A stretch of DNA of 64,000 nucleotides from Paracoccus aerodenitrificans (lineage in GTDB: Bacteria > Pseudomonadota > Alphaproteobacteria > Rhodobacterales > Rhodobacteraceae), in NCBI RefSeq assembly GCF_027913215.1, contig NZ_CP115784.1, forward strand, positions 3,254,306 to 3,318,305. The letters run 5' to 3'. A model generated the notes under the pieces. That model saw nothing but the letters and a program-made list of their open reading frames with translations. It was not told where the DNA came from and searched no databases. The stretch's first letter is position 1. Each line of letters starts with the position of its first letter. Of the stretch, positions 11,725-20,692 are shown one piece after another. Made by a program: the position numbers and the translations under genes.

Positions 11725-12747
11725 TCAGCCCTTCTGCAAATAATCCCGGCCAAGGATTTCAGCCACCTGAACCAGGTTCAGCGCCGACCCCTTGCGCAGA
11801 TTATCCGCGACGATCCACAGGCTCAGCCCGTTTTCGACCGTGGAATCCTGCCTGATCCGCGATACGAAAGTCGCGAATTCGCCGACCGACTCGACGGGGG
11901 TGACATAGCCGCCATCCTCATGCTTATCGACCACCAGCAGGCCCGGAGATTCACGCAGAATATCGCGTGCCTCATCCTCATCCAGAAAATCCTCGAACTC
12001 GATATTCACCGATTCCGCATCCCCGACAAAGCTCGGCACACGCACAGAGGTCACCGCAAGCCGGATCGACCGGTCGAGGATCTTCTTCGTTTCTGCCATG
12101 ATCTGCCATTCGGCGCGGCTTGACCCGTCCTCCATGAACTCGCCGACCTGCGGGATGATGTTGAAGGCGATCTGGCGGGGCAGGTGGTGCGGCGCGACCT
12201 CCTGTCCGGGAACATACAGACCCTTGGTCTGGTTCCACAGCTCATCCATAGCCTCTTTTCCCGCGCCGGAGAGGGATTGATAGGTCGAGACCACGACGCG
12301 GCGGATGCGGGCACGCTCATGCAGGGGCTTCAGCACTGCCACAAGTTCAGCCGTGGCCGGATCGGGGCAGGCGACGACCATCCGTTCGCGATAAGCCTCA
12401 ATCGCTCTGGCATTGACCTCGGGGACGACCAGTGGCACCGAGGGGTCCATCCGGAACGCATCCGAACTGTCGATGACGATACATCCCGCATCCGCTGCCA
12501 GAGGGGCGTATTTCCGCGCCGCCTCGGTATCCAGAGCGAACAGCGCCATATCGCAGCCGGCGAAATCGAAACTGTCGATATCGCGGACCTTCAGATCCCG
12601 GTCGCCGAAACTGACTTCGGAACCGATAGAACGGCGCGGGCCAAGCGCAATGACCTCATCGGCAGGAAATTCGCGCTCTGCAAGAATATCGAGAATTTCG
12701 CGGCCCAGATTATCCGTGGCCCCGGCGACGGCGATTTTATAGCCCAT
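11725..12747 (-). CDS. Aspartate-semialdehyde-dehydrogenase-like protein, catalytic residues missing
   Basis: A 340-residue protein alignable end to end with aspartate-semialdehyde dehydrogenase (Asd), keeping landmarks such as STYQSLSGAGKEAMDEL, IPQVGEFMEDG, AETKKIL and VADNLRKG-ALN. The catalytic cysteine motif, normally NPNCST, reads CPDPAT (residues 127-132), putting P130 where Cys belongs. The catalytic histidine motif, normally GHSE or GHAE, reads GDAE, with D243 for His. The nucleotide-binding loop is GATDNLG rather than GATGNVG. It should not make aspartate semialdehyde, and a true asd should exist elsewhere. It lies 72 bases downstream of the liv-type transporter genes and may share their transcript. 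Confidence 0.8.
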   Translation of the reverse strand: MGYKIAVAGATDNLGREILDILAEREFPADEVIALGPRRSIGSEVSFGDRDLKVRDIDSFDFAGCDMALFALDTEAARKYAPLAADAGCIVIDSSDAFRMDPSVPLVVPEVNARAIEAYRERMVVACPDPATAELVAVLKPLHERARIRRVVVSTYQSLSGAGKEAMDELWNQTKGLYVPGQEVAPHHLPRQIAFNIIPQVGEFMEDGSSRAEWQIMAETKKILDRSIRLAVTSVRVPSFVGDAESVNIEFEDFLDEDEARDILRESPGLLVVDKHEDGGYVTPVESVGEFATFVSRIRQDSTVENGLSLWIVADNLRKGSALNLVQVAEILGRDYLQKG

Positions 12748-12819
12748 TGAGGAGACTCCGTTGCTGAAGTGGCCGATATAGGGGGCTGACCCGGTTTACG
12801 AAAGGGGCAACCGGCATTC

Positions 12820-13512
12820 TCATGCGCCCAGAAAGCGGCGGCGTATGTCGTCTGCATGTGCAAAAGCGGCGGGATCCCCGTTCCAGACATCGCGACCGCC
12901 CGAAACAAGCGTGATCCTGTCGGCCAGAGCGGTTGCGAAACGCAGATTCTGCTCGACCAGGATCGTGGTCAGCCCGTCCGCTTTCAGCCCGGCAAGCATA
13001 TCGGCAAGCTGCGTCTGCACCGGCAAGGCCAGCCCCTCGGTCGGTTCGTCCAGAATCAGAAGCCGGGGCGAGGTCATCAGCGCCCGGCCAATGGCCAGCA
13101 TCTGCTGCTCTCCGCCGGACAGGGTCCCGGCGGGCTGATTCAGCCGTGCGCCGAGGACCGGAAATAATCCGGCGATCCGGTCCAGCGTCCATGCGCCCCG
13201 CCCGATCCGCCCGGCAATCAACAGGTTTTCCCGCACGGAAAGCGACGCGAAAATATCCCTCCCCTCGGACACATAGGCAATCGCCGAGCGGGCAATGCGC
13301 GGCGTCGGCCAGAGGGTGATCTCATCTTCGCCAACGTGAATCCGGCCATCCTGCGGCGGCAGCAGCCCCATGATCCGGCGCAGCGTTGTGGTTTTTCCTG
13401 CCCCGTTGCGGCCAAGCAAAGCGTGGATTTCTCCAGCCCCGACGGAAAGCGACAGGCCGTGCAGCACCTGTACCGGACCATAGCAAGCCGTCAGCCCCGA
13501 AATCTCAAGCAT
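12820..13512 (-). CDS. livF: ABC transporter ATP-binding protein, LivF type
   Basis: About 230 residues, one of two cytoplasmic ATPases of a branched-chain amino acid/amide/urea type (HAAT) importer. Walker A is GRNGAGKTT, the signature LSGGEQQM, and Walker B LLILDEPTEGLA. The reading frame is open further upstream inside livG, but the start is placed at the ATG pair at 13515/13512, which overlaps the livG stop (ATGATGCTTGA); the shorter form is listed. It is the last gene of the transporter operon, before the Asd-like gene. Confidence 0.88.
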   Translation of the reverse strand: MLEISGLTACYGPVQVLHGLSLSVGAGEIHALLGRNGAGKTTTLRRIMGLLPPQDGRIHVGEDEITLWPTPRIARSAIAYVSEGRDIFASLSVRENLLIAGRIGRGAWTLDRIAGLFPVLGARLNQPAGTLSGGEQQMLAIGRALMTSPRLLILDEPTEGLALPVQTQLADMLAGLKADGLTTILVEQNLRFATALADRITLVSGGRDVWNGDPAAFAHADDIRRRFLGA

Positions 13513-14221
13513 CATAGATCTCACGCAAAGCAGGACGCGCCGCATCCGGCGTTCCGTGAAACCGGATCTGCCCCCGGTCCATGATCGCGATCCTGTCGGC
13601 AATGGCGAAAGCAAGGTCCAGATCGTGTTCAACGACGATCATCGTGACCGAAAGCGGCAACGCCGCCAGCATCGAATGCAATTGCTCGGCACCTCCCGGC
13701 CCGATCCCGGAGGCAGGTTCATCCAGCAGCAACAGGTCGGGCGCTCCGGTCAGGGCGATGGCAATATCCAGCCTGCGCCGTGTGCCGTGGTCGATGCGGC
13801 TGACCTGCCGGTCAAGATCCTCAAGCCCGACCTGTGCCGCTGTTTCAAGGGCGGTCCGGTGCAGCAGGGTATCCCTCAGTGGATCGCGCCCGAAGCCGGA
13901 TTTGTCGTGATGGGCCGAGGCCGCAAGGATCAGGCTTTCCCGGATTGTAAACGTCTCGAACAGGCTGGTGCGCTGAAAACTGCGTCCGATCCCGGCGCGG
14001 GCACGTGCGTGGACCGGAAGCCCGGTAATATCGCGGTCGCGCAGCCGGATTTTGCCCCTATCCGCCGCAAGCTCGCCCGCGATCAGGCGCAGAAGCGTGG
14101 TCTTGCCCGCTCCGTTGGGGCCAAGGACGACCAACCTTTCGCCCTGCTGGACCCTCAGCGAGATATCCCTGATGACGCCGATCCCGCCAAAGGATTTCGA
14201 CAGGCGGTCAATCTCTATCAT
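13505..14221 (-). CDS. livG: ABC transporter ATP-binding protein, LivG type
   Basis: A 238-residue ATPase with Walker A GPNGAGKTT, Walker B LLLLDEPASGI, and the LivG-type SFQRTSLF Q-loop region. The usual LSGG signature is replaced by the stretch SRIDHGTRRRLDIAIAL, in which the LSYG-like motif is degraded to IDHG; this is common in LivG proteins but worth noting. It works with LivF to drive the LivH/LivM permease. Its start overlaps the end of livM by 14 bases. Confidence 0.87.
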   Translation of the reverse strand: MIEIDRLSKSFGGIGVIRDISLRVQQGERLVVLGPNGAGKTTLLRLIAGELAADRGKIRLRDRDITGLPVHARARAGIGRSFQRTSLFETFTIRESLILAASAHHDKSGFGRDPLRDTLLHRTALETAAQVGLEDLDRQVSRIDHGTRRRLDIAIALTGAPDLLLLDEPASGIGPGGAEQLHSMLAALPLSVTMIVVEHDLDLAFAIADRIAIMDRGQIRFHGTPDAARPALREIYDA

Positions 14222-15146
14222 GGCGCAACCGGGTTTCGAGTTGCCCGAACAGGCCGCGCCCTCCGGCCAGCACCACCAGAATCAGCAGCGCACCGATCAG
14301 CAAATGCCAGTGATCCGTGAAGCCTGCCGCCCAGTGTTTCAGTGCCACAAAAATCGCCGCGCCGAGAACCGGTCCTGCCAGCGTGCCGATCCCGCCGAGG
14401 ATCAGAACGACAAGAGCCTCGCCCGACGCGGTCCAGATCATCAGATCGGGCGAGACGAACTGGATATGCTGTGCGGCCAGAACCCCGGCCATACCGGCAA
14501 GCGCAGATGAGAGGGTAAAACCGGCGATGCGGATACGCCGCGCGGGCAGGCCGATGGCCTCGGCGCGGGCAGGGTTTTCATGCACTGCCTGCAAGCTTCT
14601 GCCGAAGGGCGATCTGAGGATGGCCACGGTCATCAGGATCACCAGCACCAGCACGCTCAGCGCATAGAGGGCAAAAACCAGCGGATCGGCACTGTCGGCG
14701 AAGGGCAGCGAGGGGCGGTCGATGCCGCCAAGCCCGTTATCTCCGCCAAGCGCATCGGCACGGAAGGTAAAGGCCCATGCCATCTGACCGAAGGCGAGCG
14801 TGGCCATGATGAAGAAAATCCCCTCGGTCCGGGCGCATGCCGCCCCCACCGCCCCGCCGAAGATCGCGGCAGCGGCGATACCGGCCAGCGAGGCAGGCCA
14901 TGCGGACATCCCGGCCAGACCTGCCAGTGCATAGCCATAGGCTCCGACCCCCATAATCGCCCCATGCGCAAGCGAGACCATGCCGCCGAAGCCCGCCGCA
15001 AGCTCCAGCGCGATGACAAGAATGGTCAGCGTCGCGATCTCGGCCACGATATCCCGCGCAAAGTAATCTCCGGTGATCGCGGCTGCGGCAAGGACCAGCA
15101 GGGTCAGCGTCAGGGCGGCCTTGCGCAGCGCGGTCAGTCTGAACAT
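14208..15146 (-). CDS. livM: ABC transporter permease, LivM type
   Basis: A 312-residue inner-membrane permease with about 8-9 hydrophobic segments and the family loop ENPARAEAIGLPARRIRI that contacts the ATPases. The N-terminal motif GMVSLAHGAIMGVGAY is typical of LivM. The start at 15146 is set by the TGATG overlap with the livH stop; the frame is open further upstream within livH and should not be used. Partner of LivH in the membrane channel. Confidence 0.88.
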   Translation of the reverse strand: MFRLTALRKAALTLTLLVLAAAAITGDYFARDIVAEIATLTILVIALELAAGFGGMVSLAHGAIMGVGAYGYALAGLAGMSAWPASLAGIAAAAIFGGAVGAACARTEGIFFIMATLAFGQMAWAFTFRADALGGDNGLGGIDRPSLPFADSADPLVFALYALSVLVLVILMTVAILRSPFGRSLQAVHENPARAEAIGLPARRIRIAGFTLSSALAGMAGVLAAQHIQFVSPDLMIWTASGEALVVLILGGIGTLAGPVLGAAIFVALKHWAAGFTDHWHLLIGALLILVVLAGGRGLFGQLETRLRHDRD

Positions 15147-16012
15147 CACGCCGCCCGCGTTCCGGCCAGCAAGCCCTGCGGTCTCAGGATCAGGACAGCG
15201 GCGAGGACCAGATAGACCAGCACGGCGCTTGCATCGGGCCATAAAGCCGCGCCGAAAACCTCGATTACGGCCACGATCAGCGCCCCGGCAATAGCACCCG
15301 TGACGGACCCCATGCCACCGATCACGGTGACGATCAGCGCCGGGATCAGCGCCGTCACCGCCATTGAACTGCTGGCCGAGACGACTGGCACCGCCATGAC
15401 GCCGCCAAGCCCGGCAAGCCCCGCGCCAAGGGTGAAGACCCCGAGAAACAGCCTCTCGGTGCGGATGCCGATGCTGCGTGCCGCGGCGGGGTTCTCGGTC
15501 GCGGCACGCAGCGCTGCCCCCAGCATGGTGCGGGTGATGCCCAGATAAAGCCCGGTGGCCAGCGCTGCCCCCATTGCGATCACGAACAGCCGATAGGCCG
15601 GGTAAGAGATCCCCGCCAACGCAACGCCCGACGACAAAAGTGCGGGCGGGTCCAGCGTCAGCGGGATATCTCCCCACAGGATCCTGACCAGCTCAACCGC
15701 AATGAAGACCAGCCCGAAGCTGACCAGAACCTGCGGCATCGGCCCCTGTTTCGCGACCCGGCGCAGCAATGTCAGATGCAGCATTGCGCCGATACAGGCC
15801 GTGGCGAGCGGCGACAGGACCAGTGCGGGCCAGAAACCGAACATATGGCTGACCGATATCCCGATATAGGCCCCCAGCATGTAAAGCGCCCCATGAGCCA
15901 GATTGACGAAGCCCATCAGTCCGAAACTGACGGACAACCCCGCCGAGATCAGGAACAGAAGCGCCGCATATTGCAGCGCATTCAGCGTCTGAAGAACCCA
16001 GAACGCCGTCAC
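15146..16012 (-). CDS. livH: ABC transporter permease, LivH type
   Basis: A 288-residue permease with about 8 membrane segments, the motif GLMGFVNLAHGALYMLGAY near residue 30, and the coupling loop ENPAAARSIGIRTERL. It starts with GTG at 16012, one base after the stop of the substrate-binding protein gene, so translation is probably coupled. It pairs with LivM. The substrate of the whole system cannot be fixed from the permeases; branched-chain amino acids, amides or urea are possible. Confidence 0.88.
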   Translation of the reverse strand: MTAFWVLQTLNALQYAALLFLISAGLSVSFGLMGFVNLAHGALYMLGAYIGISVSHMFGFWPALVLSPLATACIGAMLHLTLLRRVAKQGPMPQVLVSFGLVFIAVELVRILWGDIPLTLDPPALLSSGVALAGISYPAYRLFVIAMGAALATGLYLGITRTMLGAALRAATENPAAARSIGIRTERLFLGVFTLGAGLAGLGGVMAVPVVSASSSMAVTALIPALIVTVIGGMGSVTGAIAGALIVAVIEVFGAALWPDASAVLVYLVLAAVLILRPQGLLAGTRAA

Positions 16013-17158
16013 TCAGCCCATCTCGCAGCCATTCGGCGCATCCCGGACCGCCCTGACCGTGTCCAGAACCCGGTGAGTCATCCTTCCCCCGTCGCTGACT
16101 GTCTCGAAGATATAGACGTTCTGCACGACATTATTCGTCGCCGGGTCGATCTCCAGCGGGCCGCGCGGGCCGGTATATGCGATTTTCGGCAAGGCTGCGG
16201 CGATTTCGGCGCGGCCTTCTGCGCCGCTGTCCAGAGCGCCCAGAAGCAGACGGCCCGCATCATATCCTGCCACGACATATTCCGATGGCAGATTGCCGTC
16301 ATGCGCATTTGCGTAGGTCTCGGTAAACGCGTTGTTCTCGGGCGTGTCCAGTGACGGCAGATAATGCAGCGCCCCGATAACTCCCATCGCCGCCTCTCCC
16401 TGTGAGCGCAGGTAAAGCGGGGCAGTCAGGAACCCGACCGAATAAAGCGGCATCTGTTCGCGCAGCCCGAAACTGTCATATTGTTTCACAAAGCTGATCG
16501 CATCCGCGCCGCCATAGAAGACATAAAGCGCCTCCGCCCCCGAGGCCTGCGCTTTGGCCAGATAGGGGCCGAAATCCTCGGTCTTGCCGAAAGGCGTGAA
16601 CTCAACGCCCGCGATCTCACCTCCGCCTTCCTCGAATGCAGCAGAGAACGCGCCGATCATCTGCTGTCCCGCAGCGTAATCCGGGGCGAGCGTATAGACC
16701 GAGCTCACACCCTGCGCGGCAAGCCATTCACCCATAGGCCGGTTAAGCTGATCGTTCGAAAAGCTGACCCGCGTGATATAGGGCGAGCAATCTTTCCCCG
16801 TCGCATCGCTGTTTCCGGCATTGGCGACGATCAGAGGCGTCTTTGCGTTATGCACCACATCGCGCACCGCGCTCAGCACAGCGGATGAGACCACCCCGAC
16901 CAGCACATCGGCCTTGTCCTGCATGATCAGCTTGCGTGCTCTGATCAGCCCGGTCTGCGGCTTCGCCTCGGTATCCTCGCGCAGAACGGTGATATCGTCC
17001 CGTCCGGCTTCGGCCAGAGCCATGCGGAACCCGTCTTCGATATCCTGACCAAGTGCCGCGTAATTGCCCGAGGCGGGCAGCAACAGCCCCACTGTCGTCT
17101 CGGCCGTGGCGGGCAGGCTCAGACAGGTTGTGAAGGCGGCGGCGAGAAGGGCTTTCAT
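16013..17158 (-). CDS. Periplasmic substrate-binding protein of the liv-type ABC transporter
   Basis: A 381-residue protein of the LivJ/LivK (Peripla_BP_6) fold with a clear Sec signal peptide ending at PATA-ET near residue 18. The first lobe begins VGLLLPASGNYAALGQDIEDGF, and GVVSSAVLSAV is the ligand-contacting loop of this family. The start ATG at 17158 is chosen because it begins the signal peptide. It is the first gene of a five-gene operon (binding protein, LivH, LivM, LivG, LivF) that may also include the Asd-like gene. Confidence 0.88.
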   Translation of the reverse strand: MKALLAAAFTTCLSLPATAETTVGLLLPASGNYAALGQDIEDGFRMALAEAGRDDITVLREDTEAKPQTGLIRARKLIMQDKADVLVGVVSSAVLSAVRDVVHNAKTPLIVANAGNSDATGKDCSPYITRVSFSNDQLNRPMGEWLAAQGVSSVYTLAPDYAAGQQMIGAFSAAFEEGGGEIAGVEFTPFGKTEDFGPYLAKAQASGAEALYVFYGGADAISFVKQYDSFGLREQMPLYSVGFLTAPLYLRSQGEAAMGVIGALHYLPSLDTPENNAFTETYANAHDGNLPSEYVVAGYDAGRLLLGALDSGAEGRAEIAAALPKIAYTGPRGPLEIDPATNNVVQNVYIFETVSDGGRMTHRVLDTVRAVRDAPNGCEMG

Positions 17159-17292
17159 GGCGGCTCCGTGGTCAGAATGGCCGGGCGGCGGCGAAGATCT
17201 TTCTAGGACAAGCGCCGCCACGGTCAAGCCGGAGCGGGGTCCTGCTGCTTCAGAAGCCATTTCGCGGTTGCCTCGTCACAGATCGCGCCAAC

Positions 17293-17336
17293 CTTCAGGC
17301 ATGGAGATCATATAACCGGATCTTATGGGCCTGAAG
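17293..17336. other. Long inverted repeat between the transporter operon and the fur-type gene
   Basis: CTTCAGGC (17293-17300) pairs with GCCTGAAG (17329-17336), and inside it AGATC pairs with GATCT across a 9-base AT-rich loop, giving a two-part hairpin with a small internal loop. It lies 135 bases upstream of the transporter operon start and about 70 bases past the stop of the fur-type gene. It may belong to the leader of the former or the 3' end of the latter. Confidence 0.4.
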
Positions 17337-17355
17337 ATAGAAGAAGGAACGAGTT

Positions 17356-17375
17356 CTGCGTTTCACCGAACGCAG
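17356..17375 (-). terminator. Probable terminator of the fur-type gene
   Basis: CTGCGTT (17356-17362), loop of 6, AACGCAG (17369-17375): a 7-bp perfect stem 29 bases beyond the stop of the minus-strand fur-type gene, followed on that strand by a moderately T-rich stretch (aactcgttccttcttc). On the plus strand it is followed by tacttttct, but no plus-strand gene ends here. Confidence 0.5.
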
Positions 17376-17403
17376 TACTTTTCTGTTGTGTGAAATATGG
17401 AAA

Positions 17404-17826
17404 TTAATCCGGCCGGATCCTGCGGGCGCGGATCAGCGTGTGCTGGCTGATGATTTCATAGCCCAGCTTTGCAGCCATATCGGCCCGAAGCCGGTTGATT
17501 TCGTCGCTGGCGAACTCGATCACCTCGCCCGAGTCGATATCGACGATATGGTCATGCTCCGCCACCGGCGTGATCTCATAGCGGGCTGGTTCGTTTTCCA
17601 GCGTCAGCTTGCGGATCAGCCCGGCCTCTTCAAGCGCCGAAAGAGTCCGGTACACCGTCGCCAGCGAAACCGAGTCATCCAGCCCCCGCGCCCGCGCCAG
17701 CAATTCATCCGCATTCGGATGATCCACCGCCTCCATCAGGATAGACAGCAATGCCGTCCGCTGCTGAGTCGCCCGCAACCCGGCCTCACGCAGGGCCTTG
17801 GCGAAATCCGTGTTCTCTGCGCTCAT
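17404..17826 (-). CDS. Fur-family metalloregulator, probable Mur (manganese uptake regulator)
   Basis: A 140-residue Fur-family repressor: winged-helix N-terminal half with LRATQQRTALL and SVSLATVYRTLSAL, and a dimer/metal domain containing EHDHIVDIDSGEVIEF. The CxxC structural zinc cysteines of E. coli Fur are absent (DIDSG stands where CxxCG would be), as in alphaproteobacterial Fur/Mur proteins. It diverges from sitABCD, and Fur-box-like sites lie between them, so it most likely represses manganese uptake when metal is plentiful. A GTG start at 17841 would add five residues; ATG 17826 is preferred. Confidence 0.85.
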   Translation of the reverse strand: MSAENTDFAKALREAGLRATQQRTALLSILMEAVDHPNADELLARARGLDDSVSLATVYRTLSALEEAGLIRKLTLENEPARYEITPVAEHDHIVDIDSGEVIEFASDEINRLRADMAAKLGYEIISQHTLIRARRIRPD

Positions 17827-17884
17827 CCGTTTGTCCGTCACAGGCTTACCGATCTTTAGCCATATCCCGCCCGCAAGGCAAGGA

Positions 17885-17903
17885 AATGCGATTCATTCTC
17901 ATT
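17885..17903. promoter_or_regulatory. Fur/Mur-type operator, regulator side
   Basis: AATGCGATTCATTCTCATT is an imperfect palindrome of the AATG...CATT type, 58 bases upstream of the regulator's ATG. It is one of two related sites in the gap between the fur-type gene and sitA and could serve autoregulation or joint repression. Confidence 0.5.
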
Positions 17904-17908
17904 TTGGC

Positions 17909-17937
17909 TTGACTAATGCGAATGAATTGCATTTACA
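17909..17937 (+). promoter_or_regulatory. sitA promoter with embedded Fur/Mur-type operator
   Basis: A -35-like TTGACT (17909-17914) and, after 17 bases, a weak -10-like TTTACA (17932-17937) precede sitA (ATG 17959). The spacer is almost wholly filled by AATGCGAATGAATTGCATT (17915-17933), an imperfect palindrome with arms AATGC/GCATT. Binding there would block RNA polymerase directly, which is the expected layout for metal repression. Confidence 0.55.
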
Positions 17938-17958
17938 GATGGTAAGAAGCAGGATCCG

Positions 17959-18897
17959 ATGATGATTTTGACGAATGCAGGCAGGAAAATAGGCGCGGCG
18001 CTTGGGCTTCTGGCCCTGTCGCTCCTGCCCGGACAGGCGCAGCAGGATCAGCCGCAACAGGATCGGGACCGGATGAAGGTCGTCACGACGTTCACGGTGC
18101 TGGCCGATATCGCGCAGAATGTTGCCGGAGATGCCGCCGATGTCGTGTCCATCACCAAGCCGGGCGCGGAAATCCACCGCTACCAGCCGACCCCGCGCGA
18201 TTTCGTCCGCTCTCAGGGGGCCGATCTGGTGCTGCGGAACGGCATGAATCTGGAGGCATGGTTCGAACAGTTCCTGTCCAATCTGGGTGATCTGCCCTCG
18301 GTGACGCTGACCGATGGCATCACGCCGATTCCGGTGGCGCAGGGGGCCTATCAGGGCCTGCCCAACCCCCATGCCTGGATGGGGCTGGAAAACGCCTCGC
18401 GCTATATCGACAATATCGCCGCTGCTTTCGCTGAACATGATCCGGCCAATGCGGAAACCTATCGGCGCAATGCGGACCGCTACAAGCAGCAACTCCGCGC
18501 CGAGATCGAACCGCTGCGCGACCGGATCGCCGCCCTGCCGGAATCCCGCCGCTGGCTGGTCACCTGCGAGGGCGCGTTTTCCTATCTCGCGCAGGATTTC
18601 GGCCTGCGAGAGCTGTATCTCTGGCCGATGAATGCCGAAAGAATGGGGACGCCTCAGCAGATCCGTGAGGTGATTGACGGCGTCAGGGACAACGCCATTC
18701 CGACCGTGTTCTGCGAAAGCACGGTCAATACCGCACCCGCCCGCCAGATCGCCCGGGAAACCGGCGCATCCTACGGAGGAGAGCTTTATGTCGATTCTCT
18801 CTCTGTGCCTGACGGGCCGGTGCCAAGCTATATCGACCTTCTGCGCGTCACCTCGGCGACCATTGCAGAGGGTCTTGAGACGGGGCTGAACGAATGA
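17959..18897 (+). CDS. sitA: Metal ABC transporter substrate-binding protein (Mn/Fe type)
   Basis: A 312-residue cluster A-I periplasmic metal-binding protein with an N-terminal signal peptide (cleavage near GQAQ, residue 28). The four ligands are H73 (EIHRYQPT), H138 (NPHAWM), E204 ([10 protein letters not shown]) and D279 (LYVDSLS). His-His-Glu-Asp is the manganese/iron set, and the His-rich loop of zinc-binding ZnuA is absent. An AGGA ribosome binding site precedes the ATG. The stop overlaps the sitB start (ATGA). Repression by the divergent Fur-type regulator is likely. Confidence 0.9.
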   Translation: MMILTNAGRKIGAALGLLALSLLPGQAQQDQPQQDRDRMKVVTTFTVLADIAQNVAGDAADVVSITKPGAEIHRYQPTPRDFVRSQGADLVLRNGMNLEAWFEQFLSNLGDLPSVTLTDGITPIPVAQGAYQGLPNPHAWMGLENASRYIDNIAAAFAEHDPANAETYRRNADRYKQQLRAEIEPLRDRIAALPESRRWLVTCEGAFSYLAQDFGLRELYLWPMNAERMGTPQQIREVIDGVRDNAIPTVFCESTVNTAPARQIARETGASYGGELYVDSLSVPDGPVPSYIDLLRVTSATIAEGLETGLNE

Positions 18898-19832
18898 AAG
18901 ACGACCGGAACAACCCGGATGGCGGCATCCTTGCCCGCGATGTGACCGTGACCTATCGCAACGGTCACAGTGCGCTGCGCCATGCCAGTTTCTCAATCCC
19001 GCGCGGTACGGTGACGGCGCTTGTCGGGGTGAATGGCGCAGGCAAATCGACGCTGTTCAAGGCGATCATGGGCTTCGTGCCGGTCTCTGCCGGCGATATC
19101 CGCCTGCTGGGCCTGCCGGTGCGGGATGCGCTGCGCCGCAATCTGGTCGCCTATGTCCCCCAATCCGAAGAAGTCGACTGGTCCTTCCCGGTGCTGGTCG
19201 AGGATGTCGTGATGATGGGCCGCTATGGAAAAATGGGCTTCCTGCGCATTGCCTCGAAGGCGGATCACGACGCGGTAGAGGCCGCGCTGCGCCGCGTCGG
19301 CATGCAAGATTACCGTCACCGCCAGATCGGAGAGCTTTCCGGCGGTCAGAAGAAACGCGTCTTTCTGGCCCGCGCACTGGCTCAGGATGGGCAGGTAATC
19401 CTGCTGGATGAGCCCTTTACCGGCGTCGATGTGAAAACCGAAGAACAGATCATCGCCCTGCTTGGCGAATTGCGTGATGAGGGCCGCGTGATGCTGGTCT
19501 CGACGCATAATCTGGGTTCCGTGCCGGAATTCTGCGACCGGGTGGTGCTGGTGAAGGGCACCGTGCTGGCCTCGGGTCCGACCGAGACGACGTTCACGCG
19601 GCAGAATCTGGAAAAAGCCTTTGGCGGCGTGCTGCGCCACTTCACCCTTGGCGGAGACACGCTGCACGACGATGACGATGCCCGTGCGGTGACGATCTAT
19701 TCCGACGATGAGCGCCCTCTGGTCCATTACGGCGAGCAGATGCAGCGCCGCGAGGAAATGCGCAGCGCGACACAGAACATACCGGATACGCAGGACCGCA
19801 CCCAACAGCGCGGGGAAGAGGGCGCGGAATGA
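18894..19832 (+). CDS. sitB: Manganese/iron ABC transporter ATP-binding protein
   Basis: A 312-residue ATPase with Walker [10 protein letters not shown] (about residues 43-51), signature LSGGQKKR, Walker [13 protein letters not shown] and the H-loop STHNLGS. The C-terminal 60 residues after the nucleotide-binding domain are charged and unlike the core, a tail seen in SitB/YfeB-like proteins of this group. It energises the SitC/SitD permeases and overlaps both sitA and sitC by four bases. Confidence 0.9.
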   Translation: MKDDRNNPDGGILARDVTVTYRNGHSALRHASFSIPRGTVTALVGVNGAGKSTLFKAIMGFVPVSAGDIRLLGLPVRDALRRNLVAYVPQSEEVDWSFPVLVEDVVMMGRYGKMGFLRIASKADHDAVEAALRRVGMQDYRHRQIGELSGGQKKRVFLARALAQDGQVILLDEPFTGVDVKTEEQIIALLGELRDEGRVMLVSTHNLGSVPEFCDRVVLVKGTVLASGPTETTFTRQNLEKAFGGVLRHFTLGGDTLHDDDDARAVTIYSDDERPLVHYGEQMQRREEMRSATQNIPDTQDRTQQRGEEGAE

Positions 19833-20692
19833 GCATCCTTCTGGACCCGTTCACCTATGGTTTCATGCTCAGCGCGATGCTGGTCTCAGCGCTTGTCGGG
19901 GCGGTCTGCGCGTTTCTCTCGGCCTATCTGATGCTGAAAGGCTGGTCGCTGATCGGAGATGCGCTGTCGCATTCCGTGGTGCCGGGCGTGGCCGGAGCCT
20001 ATCTGCTGGGGCTGCCTCTGGCGGTCGGAGCGTTCCTGTCCGGAGGGCTGGCGGCGGCGGCGATGCTGTTTCTGTCCGACCGTTCGGGGCTGAAGGTCGA
20101 TGTGGTGATCGGGCTGATTTTCACCGCATTTTTCGGTCTGGGCCTGTTTCTGGTGTCGGTCAATCCTATCGCCGTGGATCTTCAGGCGATCACGATGGGC
20201 AATATCCTTGCCGTCACTCCGGGCCAGACCATGCAGCTGGCGATTATCGGGCTGGTGTCGCTGGCCATTCTGGTGGCAAAATGGAAGGATCTCATGGTGG
20301 TGTTCTTCGATGAAAGCCATGCGCGGTCCATCGGGCTGCGGGCCGGTCTGCTGAAAGCCGTGTTCTTCGTCCTGCTCTCGGCCTGTATCGTCGCCGCGAT
20401 GCAGACGGTCGGCGCGTTCCTGGTCATCGCGCTTGTGGTGACCCCCGGCGCCACCGCCTATCTTCTGTGCGACCGCTTCCCGAGGCTGATCCTCACCTCG
20501 GTCGCGATCGGCGCCGTCACCTGCTTCACCGGAGCCTATATCAGCTTCTTCCTGAACGGCGCGACCGGAGGCATCATCGTCGTGATGCAGACGCTGATCT
20601 TCCTTGCCGCCTTCGTGTTCGCCCCGAAACACGGGCTGTTTGCCGCCCGCCGCCGCGCCGCCTCGGCCACCGAAACGCCGGAGCCGGTCTGA
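19829..20692 (+). CDS. sitC: Manganese/iron ABC transporter permease
   Basis: A 287-residue ABC-3 family permease with about 8-9 membrane helices and the family motifs [17 protein letters not shown] and [12 protein letters not shown]. It is one of two non-identical permeases (the other is sitD, about equal in length and similar in motifs), consistent with a heterodimeric channel. ATGA overlap with sitB and TGATG overlap with sitD. Confidence 0.9.
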   Translation: MSILLDPFTYGFMLSAMLVSALVGAVCAFLSAYLMLKGWSLIGDALSHSVVPGVAGAYLLGLPLAVGAFLSGGLAAAAMLFLSDRSGLKVDVVIGLIFTAFFGLGLFLVSVNPIAVDLQAITMGNILAVTPGQTMQLAIIGLVSLAILVAKWKDLMVVFFDESHARSIGLRAGLLKAVFFVLLSACIVAAMQTVGAFLVIALVVTPGATAYLLCDRFPRLILTSVAIGAVTCFTGAYISFFLNGATGGIIVVMQTLIFLAAFVFAPKHGLFAARRRAASATETPEPV

